Origin: Microthrixaceae bacterium
GTDB taxonomy: Bacteria > Actinomycetota > Acidimicrobiia > Acidimicrobiales > Iamiaceae
Assembly (NCBI GenBank): GCA_016702505.1
Contig: JADJDU010000030.1
Coordinates: forward strand, 372,001-436,000
Direction: 5' to 3'
Length of the DNA stretch: 64,000 nucleotides
Position numbers and translations under genes: made by a program. The notes beneath the pieces were generated by a model. That model saw only the letters and a program-made list of their open reading frames with translations. It searched no databases and was not told the origin of the DNA. Shown here one piece after another: positions 51,595 to 60,392 of this stretch (positions are counted from its first letter, which is position 1; the number at the start of each line of letters is the position of its first letter).

Positions 51595-52563
51595 TCAGGG
51601 GACGCGGGCTGCGGCCAGCAGAGCCGCGCCCCAGGCCCCGGCTCGCTCGCCCAGCGTGGCTGCCACCACAGGCACCGGCTCACGACGGTCACCACCCATC
51701 GGCAGGTCGGTGAACGCCCGGCGGATCGGATCCAACAACAGGTCACCGGCCGCGATCAGTCCCCCGCCGATCACCACCACCTCGCTGTCGAGCACGTTGA
51801 CCAGGTTGGCCAGCCCTGCCGCCACCCACCATCCGAGCTGTCCCATCACGGCCAGGGCATCGGCATCACCGAGGGCTGCCGCCGCCACGACGTGCTCGCC
51901 GCGGATCTCCTCGACACGGCCGCCGGCCTGGGCCAGCACCGCGTCAGCCTTCCCGGCGGCCACCGCTTCCCGTCCGAAACGACCCAGGGCGTTGCCCGAC
52001 GCGAACTGCTCCCAGCAGCCGAAGCGACCGCACCGGCACTCGGGACCGGATGGGTCGATCATCATGTGGCCGGGTTCGCCGGCATAGCCGTGGGCCCCGC
52101 GGAGCACGCCGCCCTTGACGGTGAGTCCCGCACCGATGCCGGTGCCGAGGGTGACGGTCAGCGAATGGTTCACGCCTCGGGCCGCTCCCCGTTCGTGTTC
52201 GGCCCAGCCGGCACAGGTGGCGTCGTTGTCGACGGCTACCGGCAATCCCAGATCGGCGCTCAGCTCGGCGGCCAGCGATCGGTCGACCACACCGGGCAGG
52301 TTGGGACCGAAGCGGAACACCCCGTTGCGGTCGACCAGTCCTGGCGCCCCTACCCCGACGGCTCGAACCCGGGCCCCGTCGGCGCTGGCCACGGCCTGGG
52401 CGATGGCGTCGCGGGCCACCGCGGCCAGGCCCGCCACCACGTCTCCCCCCGGCCGGGGAACCTTGGTGACCACCAGGGGCTCCGCGCTGTGATCATCGGG
52501 GTCGACCACCACGGCCAGGAGCTTCGTTCCGCCCAGGTCGAGGCCGCAGACCAGATCTGACAT
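51595..52563 (-). CDS. ROK-family sugar kinase
   Basis: 322 residues, second ROK gene of the window. CGLDLGGTKLLAVVVD, AVDNDATCAGWAEHERGAARG, TLGTGIGAGLTVKGGVLRGAHGYAGEPGHMMIDPSG, then the zinc motif CRCGRFGCWEQFASG. The ATG at 52563 lies 4 bp after the SMC-like gene, the last member of the operon. Glucokinase-like; sugar not determined. Confidence 0.88.
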   Translation of the reverse strand: MSDLVCGLDLGGTKLLAVVVDPDDHSAEPLVVTKVPRPGGDVVAGLAAVARDAIAQAVASADGARVRAVGVGAPGLVDRNGVFRFGPNLPGVVDRSLAAELSADLGLPVAVDNDATCAGWAEHERGAARGVNHSLTVTLGTGIGAGLTVKGGVLRGAHGYAGEPGHMMIDPSGPECRCGRFGCWEQFASGNALGRFGREAVAAGKADAVLAQAGGRVEEIRGEHVVAAAALGDADALAVMGQLGWWVAAGLANLVNVLDSEVVVIGGGLIAAGDLLLDPIRRAFTDLPMGGDRREPVPVVAATLGERAGAWGAALLAAARVP

Positions 52564-52567
52564 CTGA

Positions 52568-54875
52568 CTACCCCACCACCAGGGCGTGGTCGCGCCCAAG
52601 GTCGTGCGCCCAAGCGGCAACCTCGGGCCGGTCGCTGAGGACGATCAGTTGCACCAGGTCGGTGAGGCGAGCCAGGCGCATCAGCACCTCGACCGCCTCG
52701 TCGTCGCTCAGGTCCACGAACGGATCGTCCAACACCACCGGAAGGTGGCCGGCAGGCCCCTCCGAACGACAGGCCTCGATGCGAACCATGGCCCTCCAGA
52801 TCACGTCGTCCACCAGTGCGGCTCGGTCGCTGGGGTCGAAGGCCACGTAGCCGACCGGTTGGTTGCCCGTCTCGCCGACAACGAGCTCGTCGTCCACGGC
52901 ATCGTCAGGTTCCTCGACCGGCCCATCGGCGACCGGTTCGCCGGCGACGGCTCCCCCGGCGACCGGTTCGCCGCCTACCGGTTCGTCGACGGCCGGTTCG
53001 TCGTCGGCCGTAGTCAGTGAACCTTGATCCTGATCAGAATCGACGAATGGGGTTGACACCGTCACGGGTTCGCTGCCGGTTGGGGTTTCGACGTCGCTCG
53101 CCCAGCCCGAACTGGCGAAGATGTCACGGGCGCCCCGCTCACCCCAGGCCTTGGTCTCGTCACCTGCGTCGGATCGGCCCGGGTTCGGCGGCAGAGCGGG
53201 CCGCGCCAACTCGCCAGCGATGGTCGCGCCGGTCCCATCACCGGCACTGTCGTCGGTGGCGGGAGTGTCGGCGTGCTCGGCAACGTCACCGGGGGCGAGG
53301 GCCTGACCCTGCGCGATGAAGTAGACGTCGGTGGCCGCCACCATCTCCAACAGCCCGACCGGGGGCTCAGCCATGTCGGGTAGGTCGGGCAGGTCCGGCA
53401 AGCGCGGCACGTCGGCGGCGAGCTCCACCTCCAAGGCGTCCACGTGTACATCGATGGCGGCCACCGCCACCTCCAGCTCCTCGCGGCGACGGTCGTCGTT
53501 GGCGACGCCGTCCAGGAACTGCTCGGCCGCCACCATCACCGAGTCGACGTCGGCCCGATCAACCTCGGGCGCGGCCGAGTGCGCGTCTAGGGCCGTGATC
53601 AGCCGTGACGTCTCCCGTGACCGGTCCGAGTCGACGCGCAGGCTGCGCAGTTCGTCTTCCACGCCCGATCCCACCGGCTGGTGACCCAGGAGGGCCGCCA
53701 CCTCGGTGCTGAGGGCATCTTGTCTCTCGCTCAAGTCCTGGCGGCGACGACGTCGTACCGCCGCTCCCGGGGTCGGCGATGCAGTGACCCAACTCTTTGG
53801 TGGCCGCCTCCAGGTCGGCCTTCTCTCGACGCATGTCGGGGTCCGCCGCCCGCTTGGAGGTGTTCAGCATGTAGTCGACCCAGGAATCGAAGCCGAAGCG
53901 GGCCAGGATCCGGGCCTCCTCAGCCTCGGCGTCGGCGAGCTGCTTTCGAGCTCGGCCCGCTCCGAACCGCCTCTCGTCGACCTTGTCGGAGGCTTCCACG
54001 TAGTCGGCGTGGGCCGCTTCGATGCGACGGATCTGGTCGTCGGTGAGTTGGGGTTGACGCAGCACGGCTTCGGCCTCGGCGACCGCCAACTCGGCCGCCA
54101 ACACCTCGGCCATCGCCGCCCGCTCATCTGAGGTGGTGGCCAACTGGATGGCGGTGGCTTCTCGTTGCAGGTCACGCCATCTATCTGCCAGTTCCTCAGC
54201 TCCGGCCACAGGGGTTCCCACCGGCACATCGCGTAGCGCGGCCAAGGCCTCGCTCACCTGGGCGGTGTCGACCCCGGGCAGGGACTCGGCTAGGCGGTTC
54301 AGTTCCAGGCGCCGCTGGCGCAGCGCGCTCAGACGCTGCCTGATCGCCTCTGCCACCGGATCAGGTGGGGCCGGTGGCGGCACAGGCGGAGACGGCGCCA
54401 AGGCATCAGCCCCTTGGGGGACGACCGCCACCGGCAGGTCGCGGTGGTGGAGGTCGACGCCGCCGCCCTCGGGCTCTTGCGCCCCGGCGATGTCCATGCC
54501 GACGGTGTCGGCAGGACCCGTCTCGAATGCCAACGCCCCGTGCACCCCGGTGGTGGCCCCACCCGAGGCCCCGCCGTTAGCGGACTCCGAAACCGGAGGA
54601 CGCAGGTCTGCGGCCACCACCACCGAACTATGAGCCACCACCAGGCCCAGCGTGGACAGCGACTTATCGGTGAGCGAGAAGCGGATGCCCGACGCTTCGA
54701 CCTCTCCCGATGCGGTGGAAACCCGGCCAACAGCCAGGTGTCCGATGGTGTCGATGCACCATTGCCGGGCTGGGTCGTGAAACCCCCGAACCACGGTGAT
54801 CTGGGGGTGCAGGTTGAGGTCCACGTCGGCGCTGGTTCCGCCGTGCAGGTGCAGGATCCTCACCGGTTCCTCCAT
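52568..54875 (-). pseudogene. SMC/RecN-like coiled-coil ATPase, interrupted by an apparent frameshift
   Basis: About 768 codons in two frames. It starts MEEPVRILHLHGG; the usual P-loop position reads ITVVRGFHDPARQWCIDTIGHL, which lacks GxxGxGK(S/T). Ala/Glu/Arg-rich coiled coil follows (LSALRQRRLELNRLAESLPG, ADRWRDLQREATAIQLATTSDE, ADAEAEEARILARFGFDSWVDYML). Near 53760-53775 the frame changes by one base, after which VRRRRQDLSERQDALSTEV continues the coil. The C-terminus has a clear ABC Walker B and D loop: PVVLDDPFVDLSDDEAVEVLMRLARL, then VQLIVLSDRPEVAAWA. A Pro/Asp/Val-rich minisatellite-like insert lies near 52.9 kb. Role unknown; chromosome or DNA-end dynamics are a guess. Confidence 0.72.
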
Positions 54876-54909
54876 GGGGTGGGGTGGGCGAGTCGCCCGA
54901 AGCTGGTTG

Positions 54910-55455
54910 TCACGACACCGGGATCCGCTGCACGGGGGAGCCGTCGTCGGGGTCGTCTGGATCGTTGCCTTCGGAACCACTCGCCCGTCCACCCGAACGC
55001 CCCGACCCCGCTCCCGCCCGGGTGACATCGGCGGCTGCGGCCCGTACCGTACGGCCGGCCAGGTCGCCGATGTCGGCCACCACCCCGGCCAGGCGGGCCA
55101 TGCCCTCGGGGCGGTCGACGAGGTCTTCGGCGGCATCGAGCAGGGCTCGAGATGCAGCGATCACCTCGCGGGCGGCCCGTTGAAGGTGATCGAGACCAGC
55201 CGCCACCCGCTGGTCGTCACCGCCGGGAACCCGGTGGCTGTCGTGGCCACCCCGAGGTCCGTCGTCGTCCCACCCTTGGGACCAGTCGTCGTCCCAGTCC
55301 GAACCCCAATCCGAATCGTGACTGGAGTCGTTCCCGGGGTCGTGACCAGGTTCGTGATCGCCCGGGGCGACGGGAGGCGGGTTCGACGCGGCCCGGGTCG
55401 GGTCCGACAGGTCCGGCTCCGCGCCCGAAGGTTTCGCCTGTGGGTCGGGTTTCAT
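54910..55455 (-). CDS. Acidic low-complexity protein, function unknown
   Basis: 181 residues. The first half is disordered and rich in Asp, Gly, Ser and His (GNDSSHDSDWGSDWDDDWSQGWDDD). The middle is helical (AAGLDHLQRAAREVIAASRALLDAAEDLVD, then LAGVVADIGDLAGRTVRAAAADVT), suggesting a coiled-coil partner. The ATG overlaps the ArsA-like stop; the gene ends 34 bp before the SMC-like gene. Homologues cannot be named by eye. Confidence 0.72.
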   Translation of the reverse strand: MKPDPQAKPSGAEPDLSDPTRAASNPPPVAPGDHEPGHDPGNDSSHDSDWGSDWDDDWSQGWDDDGPRGGHDSHRVPGGDDQRVAAGLDHLQRAAREVIAASRALLDAAEDLVDRPEGMARLAGVVADIGDLAGRTVRAAAADVTRAGAGSGRSGGRASGSEGNDPDDPDDGSPVQRIPVS

Positions 55456-56708
55456 CGGGATCGCTCCCCGCCCGAGCTGCCCGCGGCCCGCTCGCCGGGC
55501 CGGGTCGATGACGGGGGAGAGTTCCGTCGTCTGTTCGACGACGGCTCACCGGCGAAGGTGACCCGGAGGCGGCCGTCTCGCAGGCTGGCCGCCCCCACCG
55601 GGTGACGGCGCAGGGAGTCTGGCAGCATCATCGCCCTGCGATAGCCACCGACCCGGATGAGCAGTTCATCGTCTCGCCGTCCCAGCTCCAGGTCATCACG
55701 GTCGGCGAAGGGCAACTCGATCACCAGCTCGAACCCGGCGCCCTTGCGGATCACCTCGACCGGTTCGCCCTCGTGGAGCACACCGGCGGGATCGATGTCT
55801 CCGTAGAGGCCTTGGGCGAAGCCCCGCAACGCATCCACACCGACCAGTTCGGTCGGGGCCAGTTCGGCCCGCAGGATCGGCACGGGGGCGAAACCCTCCT
55901 CTATCGAGGCCAGATGTTCGGCGTGGCGGGCCTTCCACTCCTTGAACCACGGGTCGTTGATCTCATCGGGCAGGAGCCGGTTGGCCACCACGGCATCCAC
56001 CCGGTACCCGAACAGCGAGAGATAGGTGTGGGTTCGACGGGCCTCGGCCACCACCAACTTCTCAGGGTTCACCACCAACCGGACGCTGGTCCGGGACGTG
56101 TCGCACAGCAGGTCCCGCACCCCGTCGAGTCGGTCATAGAAGCGCGACGCCGAACCGAACACCTCGTCGCCGGGCGTGGGCAGACCGGCCACCCGGCCCA
56201 AGATGGGCGACACCACCTTGTTGATGCGCCGACTCATCGGGAACACCCGGTCCATGTACCAGCGCAACACCTCGGGCAACGACAACAGACGAAGGGTCTC
56301 CGCGGTGGGGGCACAGTCGACCACCACCACATCCCATTCACCGCTATCCGCGTAGGTCTTGATGTCGCTGAGGCTGAAGATCTCGTCGAGCCCCGGGATG
56401 ACCGACAGCTCCTCGGCTTCGATGGCCGCCACCCCGGCCCATTCGAACACCTCGAGCAGCCATGCCTGGATCTCGACCCAGGCGTCTTCCATGCGGGCCT
56501 GGGTGTCGAGCTGTTGGCCGAACAGCCCGGGCACCACCTCGACGGGATGATCCCCCAGATCCACCCCGAAGGCGTCGGCCAACGAATGAGCCGGATCGGT
56601 GCTCAACACGATGGTCCGCAGCCCCGCATCGGCACAGCGCAGAGCGGTGGCCGCCGCGGTGGTGGTCTTCCCAACCCCACCCTTGCCGGTGAAGAGCAGG
56701 ACCCTCAC
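55452..56708 (-). CDS. ArsA/GET3-like ATPase
   Basis: 418 residues. Deviant Walker A at residues 8-16 (TGKGGVGKTTTAAA), TIVLSTDPAHSLADAFGVDLGD, VVVVDCAPTAETLRLLSLPEVLRWYMDRV and RLVVNPEKLVVAEARRTHTYLSLFGYRVDAVVANRLLPDE are the ArsA-family set. It ends with a small-heat-shock-like beta domain (FELVIELPFADRDDLELGRRDDELLIRVGGYRR). The arsenite Cys ligands are not seen, so arsenic export is unlikely; in M. tuberculosis the similar Rv2184c stands in the same neighbourhood. GTG overlaps the SRPBCC stop. Confidence 0.88.
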   Translation of the reverse strand: MRVLLFTGKGGVGKTTTAAATALRCADAGLRTIVLSTDPAHSLADAFGVDLGDHPVEVVPGLFGQQLDTQARMEDAWVEIQAWLLEVFEWAGVAAIEAEELSVIPGLDEIFSLSDIKTYADSGEWDVVVVDCAPTAETLRLLSLPEVLRWYMDRVFPMSRRINKVVSPILGRVAGLPTPGDEVFGSASRFYDRLDGVRDLLCDTSRTSVRLVVNPEKLVVAEARRTHTYLSLFGYRVDAVVANRLLPDEINDPWFKEWKARHAEHLASIEEGFAPVPILRAELAPTELVGVDALRGFAQGLYGDIDPAGVLHEGEPVEVIRKGAGFELVIELPFADRDDLELGRRDDELLIRVGGYRRAMMLPDSLRRHPVGAASLRDGRLRVTFAGEPSSNRRRNSPPSSTRPGERAAGSSGGERSR

Positions 56709-57151
56709 TGAACCTGGAGCTCCACCCGGGCCTTGAGCTCTCGGAGGGCGGTGTGCATGATCCGGCCCTGCGTGCGTCGCTTGATGAACCCGGGGATGGG
56801 AACTATCAGGTCGGCCTCGAGTTGGTAGGTGACCTCGGTGGTGCCGGCCTGGTCGCCTTCGAGCAGCTCGTAGTAGCCGTCCAACTTTCGGGTGATATCG
56901 CCTTCGGTCAGCGTCCAGGCCACCACGTTGGGGTCTGAGTGGTCGTAGGCCAGCGTGTAGACGGTGGATTTGCCGAAGCCGGCGGCCCGGAACCGCACCG
57001 AGGTACCGCGGCCCTGGTCGTCGGCCTCGAGTACCTCCACGTCCTTGAGATCTGGGGCCCACGCCGGGTACTGCGCGAAGTCCAACAGGACGGCCAGCAC
57101 CGCGTCGGGGCTGGCCTCGATGGTGGTGTGCTCTATGACCCGATCTGCCAT
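56705..57151 (-). CDS. SRPBCC (START-like) family protein
   Basis: 148 residues. MADRVIEHTTIEASPDAVLAVLLDFAQYPAWAPDLKDVEVLEAD is the typical opening of polyketide-cyclase/COQ10-like SRPBCC proteins, with a hydrophobic ligand cavity expected. It resembles mycobacterial TB16.3 (Rv2185c), which also stands beside an ArsA-like ATPase and pimB'. Ligand unknown. Confidence 0.85.
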   Translation of the reverse strand: MADRVIEHTTIEASPDAVLAVLLDFAQYPAWAPDLKDVEVLEADDQGRGTSVRFRAAGFGKSTVYTLAYDHSDPNVVAWTLTEGDITRKLDGYYELLEGDQAGTTEVTYQLEADLIVPIPGFIKRRTQGRIMHTALRELKARVELQVQ

Positions 57152-57173
57152 CGGGCCATTCTGCCCCACCCGC

Positions 57174-57599
57174 TCAGCGAGGGGGGAAGGAGCCGTGGCG
57201 ACTGGACCACAAGGTGAGGATTCCGATGCCGAACACGGGGGCCATGACCGCCCAGGGCGGCTGGGTGACAGCAACGCTCACGGTGGCCACCGCGATCTGG
57301 GTGAACCACAGTCCGAGCAGCATCCGTCGCACCGGGACTGGAGCGGCCCCGGTCAGGTAGAAGAGCCCGGCCAGGTCGATCGTCTCGGTACGACTGCGTC
57401 CCGCGGCCCGGAGGAAGCCGACCGCGAAGGCGGCGCAGCCAGCCACGAACAACACGGTGCAGGCCACCAGATAGGCGATCTGGGCCGCTCCCACGTCGAG
57501 GACCGCGGCCATCAGGGTGCACATCACCATCAGCGCCGTGCCGACCTGCCCGAGGACGATCACGGCGGAGCCGGCGGTCTGGCCCTCTGGTTCGGTCAC
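57174..57599 (-). CDS. Integral membrane protein, function unknown
   Basis: About 141 residues with four transmembrane segments: GSAVIVLGQVGTALMVMCTLMAAVL, AQIAYLVACTVLFVAGCAAFAVGFL, RMLLGLWFTQIAVATVSVAV and WAVMAPVFGIGILTLW. The GTG at 57599 overlaps the glycosyltransferase stop; an ATG five codons earlier is possible. Placed between pimB'-like and SRPBCC genes. Confidence 0.78.
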   Translation of the reverse strand: MTEPEGQTAGSAVIVLGQVGTALMVMCTLMAAVLDVGAAQIAYLVACTVLFVAGCAAFAVGFLRAAGRSRTETIDLAGLFYLTGAAPVPVRRMLLGLWFTQIAVATVSVAVTQPPWAVMAPVFGIGILTLWSSRHGSFPPR

Positions 57600-58726
57600 C
57601 GAGAGTCGGCCCATCGGTGCAGGGCCCGGTCCAGCCGGGCGGCCAACACGTCGTAGGAGAACTCGGCCACCGCTCGACTACGAGCCGACTCCCCCATTCG
57701 CCGTCGGCCGTCCGCGTCGGCCAACAGGGAGCCCAAACCGTCGACCAACTGATCAACCGAAGTGGGGTCGTCTATGACCAGCCCGGTTCGACCGTGGTCC
57801 ACCGCCTCGGCCGCCCCGCCGCTGTTGCCGGCGATCTGGGGTACACCGCACGCCGCCGCCTCCAAGAAGACGATGCCGAAGCCTTCCTGTTCCAATCCGA
57901 GCCAGCGGCTACGGCAATCCATCACGAAGACGTCGGCGCTGGCGTAGAGGGCGGGTAGGTCATCGTCGTCGACCCGTCCCAGCATCTGCACCGGCGCCCC
58001 GGTCGATTCGACCAGCTTGTCCAGCCGTTTGCGGTCACGGCCCGATCCACCGATCAGGACGACGAGGTCCCGATGACGGGGAGCCAGTTGGGCGGCGGCT
58101 CGGATCAAGGTGTCCATCCCCTTGCGGGGGACGAGGCGACTCACCGAGACCACCAGGTCGGCGTGTTCGGCCACCCCGAGTCGGGCACGGGTCTGGCGGC
58201 GCAGGTCCGGGCTCAGGGGAACGAAGCGCTCGGTGTCGACGCCGGGCGGCACCGACACGATGGGCAGTTCCCGTCCTACCGCCCGCTCACCTTCGGCGGC
58301 CGGGTAGGTACCGGCGGCCACCACCAGCGATGCCCCTCCCAGGACCCGAGCCAAGGCGTGGCGTGGGCCCGGAACCCGGCCCGGGACGGTCACCTCGGCA
58401 CCGTGGAGGATCACGCCGTAGGGACGTTCGAGGGACGGACCAAGGTGGCCCAGGGGCAGAGCCGGGTCCAGCAACACGAGGTCGGCGTCGATGTCAGCGG
58501 CCAGGGCATTGATGTGGTCGCGCACGGCACGACGAGGTAGCAGCACCTTGTCTCGGCTGCGTTCGATCCGAAACCCGGCCTGGCGGTCGAATTCGGCGGC
58601 CCCGGCGTAGGGCGTGGTGAGGACGGTGACCTCGTCGGCGGGGAGTCGGCGCCACAGCTCCCACAGGTACGACTGGATCCCCCCGATCTTGGGCGGGAAG
58701 TCGTTGGTGACCAGCAGGTGCTTCAC
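57596..58726 (-). CDS. GT4 glycosyltransferase, PimB'-like mannosyltransferase
   Basis: 376 residues. The acceptor motif LLVTNDFPPKIGGIQSYLWEL at the N-terminus is very close to mycobacterial PimB' (Rv2188c). VSVSRLVPRKGMDTLIRAA and the EQEGFGIVFLEAAACGVPQIAGNSGGAAEAV element (Ex7E) mark the GDP-sugar domain. PimB' adds the second mannose to phosphatidyl-myo-inositol mannoside. The chain of SRPBCC and ArsA-like genes that follows supports the match, but other GT4 specificities remain possible. Overlaps queG by 4 bp. Confidence 0.82.
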   Translation of the reverse strand: MKHLLVTNDFPPKIGGIQSYLWELWRRLPADEVTVLTTPYAGAAEFDRQAGFRIERSRDKVLLPRRAVRDHINALAADIDADLVLLDPALPLGHLGPSLERPYGVILHGAEVTVPGRVPGPRHALARVLGGASLVVAAGTYPAAEGERAVGRELPIVSVPPGVDTERFVPLSPDLRRQTRARLGVAEHADLVVSVSRLVPRKGMDTLIRAAAQLAPRHRDLVVLIGGSGRDRKRLDKLVESTGAPVQMLGRVDDDDLPALYASADVFVMDCRSRWLGLEQEGFGIVFLEAAACGVPQIAGNSGGAAEAVDHGRTGLVIDDPTSVDQLVDGLGSLLADADGRRRMGESARSRAVAEFSYDVLAARLDRALHRWADSR

Positions 58727-59904
58727 GACGGAGAGACAGCTCGGGCCGGCGAGACCAGCGGGCTCACCACTGGGCGGGCCAACTCCTCGGCCACCATGGG
58801 GTCCTCATCTCGATCCATCTCCACCAGAAGATCGTCGCACCCCAGGCGCCGTGCGCTCCACACCGCGTGGGCTCTCACCACCGCGACGGGGTGGGCCAGG
58901 CATGCGACCAGCACGGAACGGACCCTGGGATCGGTTCCGTCGCCGGTGTTGCCCAGCACCACCAACGCGTTTCGGCGCAGATAAGCCGGGTCGCGTTGGG
59001 GCACATACCAGTGGCCGTAGGCGGCCATCACCTCGCGGTCATCGGCTTCGAGCAGGTCCAGTACCGGCACCCACACCCGAGTTGGGTCTCCTTCGGCTTC
59101 GAGGGCCTCCTCGTTCGGTCCGGCGCGGCGCACCTCCACCCGATTGGGTGGGCACACCTCCTGGCATTCGTCGCACCCGTAGATCCGATCGCCGAGGGCC
59201 TCGCGATGACCGAGGGGGAACGGACCCGTGGTTTGGAGGCTCCAGGACAAGCACCTTCTGGCGTCGACAACACCCGGAGCCACGATGGCCCCGGTGGGAC
59301 ACGCCGGAAGGCAGCGGGTGCACGTTCCGCAGCCGGCGGCCATGTCGGCCGGTGGTTCTTCCTCGGCCCGGTCACCCACAACCGGGGCGTCGGTGAGGAC
59401 GGATCCCAACAAGAACCAGCTACCCGCACCCGGCACCAGGAGGTTGGCGTTCTTTCCGAACCAGCCGAGGCCGGATCGGTGGGCCACTGCCCGGTCCACC
59501 AGGTGGTTCTGGTCTGACACCACGCAGGCCCGCCAGCCCGCAGCCTTCAATTCTGCCGCCACCGCAGCCAACCCGTCGGCCAGCACTTGGTGGTCGTCGG
59601 CCCACACGTATCGGGCGACCCGCGCCACCGGCCCCACACCAGCCGGAGCCGGTGGGCGCTGGCGGTGGTAGGACCGAGCCCCCACCAGGATCGAGCGGGC
59701 TCCCGGCAACAAGGCCTGAGGGTCGGTGGATCGGGTCGGGTTCTTGTAGGTGAACTGCATGGTGCCGTTCAGGCCGCGAGCCTTGCGATCCTCGAGGTCT
59801 CGGCGGGTGTCAGCCAGCGGCTCGGCGTGGGTCCAACCCAGGTGGGCGATTCCCCCGAGGCGCGCAACCTCTCGGAGATGCTCCAGTGAGGGGACCTCGG
59901 CCAT
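58723..59904 (-). CDS. queG: Epoxyqueuosine reductase QueG
   Basis: Last step of queuosine synthesis in tRNA. 393 residues. Cobalamin-binding N-terminal domain with RYVWADDHQVLADGL and DQNHLVDRAVAHRSGLGWFGKNANLL; two 4Fe-4S clusters in CGTCTRCLPACPTGAIV and CDECQEVCPPN; C-terminal HEAT-like repeats (AYLRRNALVVLGNTGDGTDPRVRSVLVACL...). It heads the eight-gene overlapping operon. Other queuosine genes are not in the window. Confidence 0.93.
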   Translation of the reverse strand: MAEVPSLEHLREVARLGGIAHLGWTHAEPLADTRRDLEDRKARGLNGTMQFTYKNPTRSTDPQALLPGARSILVGARSYHRQRPPAPAGVGPVARVARYVWADDHQVLADGLAAVAAELKAAGWRACVVSDQNHLVDRAVAHRSGLGWFGKNANLLVPGAGSWFLLGSVLTDAPVVGDRAEEEPPADMAAGCGTCTRCLPACPTGAIVAPGVVDARRCLSWSLQTTGPFPLGHREALGDRIYGCDECQEVCPPNRVEVRRAGPNEEALEAEGDPTRVWVPVLDLLEADDREVMAAYGHWYVPQRDPAYLRRNALVVLGNTGDGTDPRVRSVLVACLAHPVAVVRAHAVWSARRLGCDDLLVEMDRDEDPMVAEELARPVVSPLVSPARAVSPS

Positions 59905-59963
59905 GCCCCCATCCTTTCAGTGCCATCGCTCCAACCGTCACTCGGCACCACGCACTGCCTGGG

Positions 59964-60188
59964 CTATCCGGCGGCACCAGCTCGCGGTCGGTGGCGCAGC
60001 GGCGGCACCAGGCCGGCGGCATCGAACATCTTGATCGCTCTCACCTCGGCCAGGTCGACCACGACCGGAGATGCCGAGTCGCTTCGGCAGATGAACGTGA
60101 CGACACAGTCGACACAGGCTGACGTGTCACGCAACGAACAGTCGTTGCAGTCGATCAGCAGTGGCTCTGCTGGCAAGGGGTTGCCCAT
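59964..60188 (-). CDS. Small Cys-rich protein, putative metal or redox protein
   Basis: 74 residues. IDCNDCSLRDTSACVDCVVTFIC holds five cysteines in CxxC spacing, which could bind zinc or an Fe-S cluster. The C-terminus (VVVDLAEVRAIKMFDAAGLVPPLRHRP) resembles an amphipathic helix. The ATG at 60188 has GGAGG 6 nt upstream, and the gene lies 59 bp before queG. Small proteins like this occur in other high-GC actinobacteria; the function is not known to me. The 204 bp from 60189 to 60392 show no feature. Confidence 0.7.
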   Translation of the reverse strand: MGNPLPAEPLLIDCNDCSLRDTSACVDCVVTFICRSDSASPVVVDLAEVRAIKMFDAAGLVPPLRHRPRAGAAG

Positions 60189-60392
60189 GATCGGCCTCCG
60201 GTAGGGACGACGGGATGTACTGCGCCATCTTCCCCAGCCCCAGTGACAACGAAGCGCTCCGGGTCCCTGCGGATACGTCACCTCACATCTGGACGCCTTG
60301 GCGCCGACGGACTCGACTCCGGCGCTCCCAACCCGCTGGCGGGGATGCCGTACGCCTCCGCTGGAACCAGACCTCGGCGGTGACCGGCCCGG

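Noticed and set aside
52918..53010. CGGTTCG-type minisatellite as a DNA uptake or recombination site
   Set aside because: It encodes the Pro/Val/Asp-rich linker of the SMC-like protein in frame; no independent evidence for a site.
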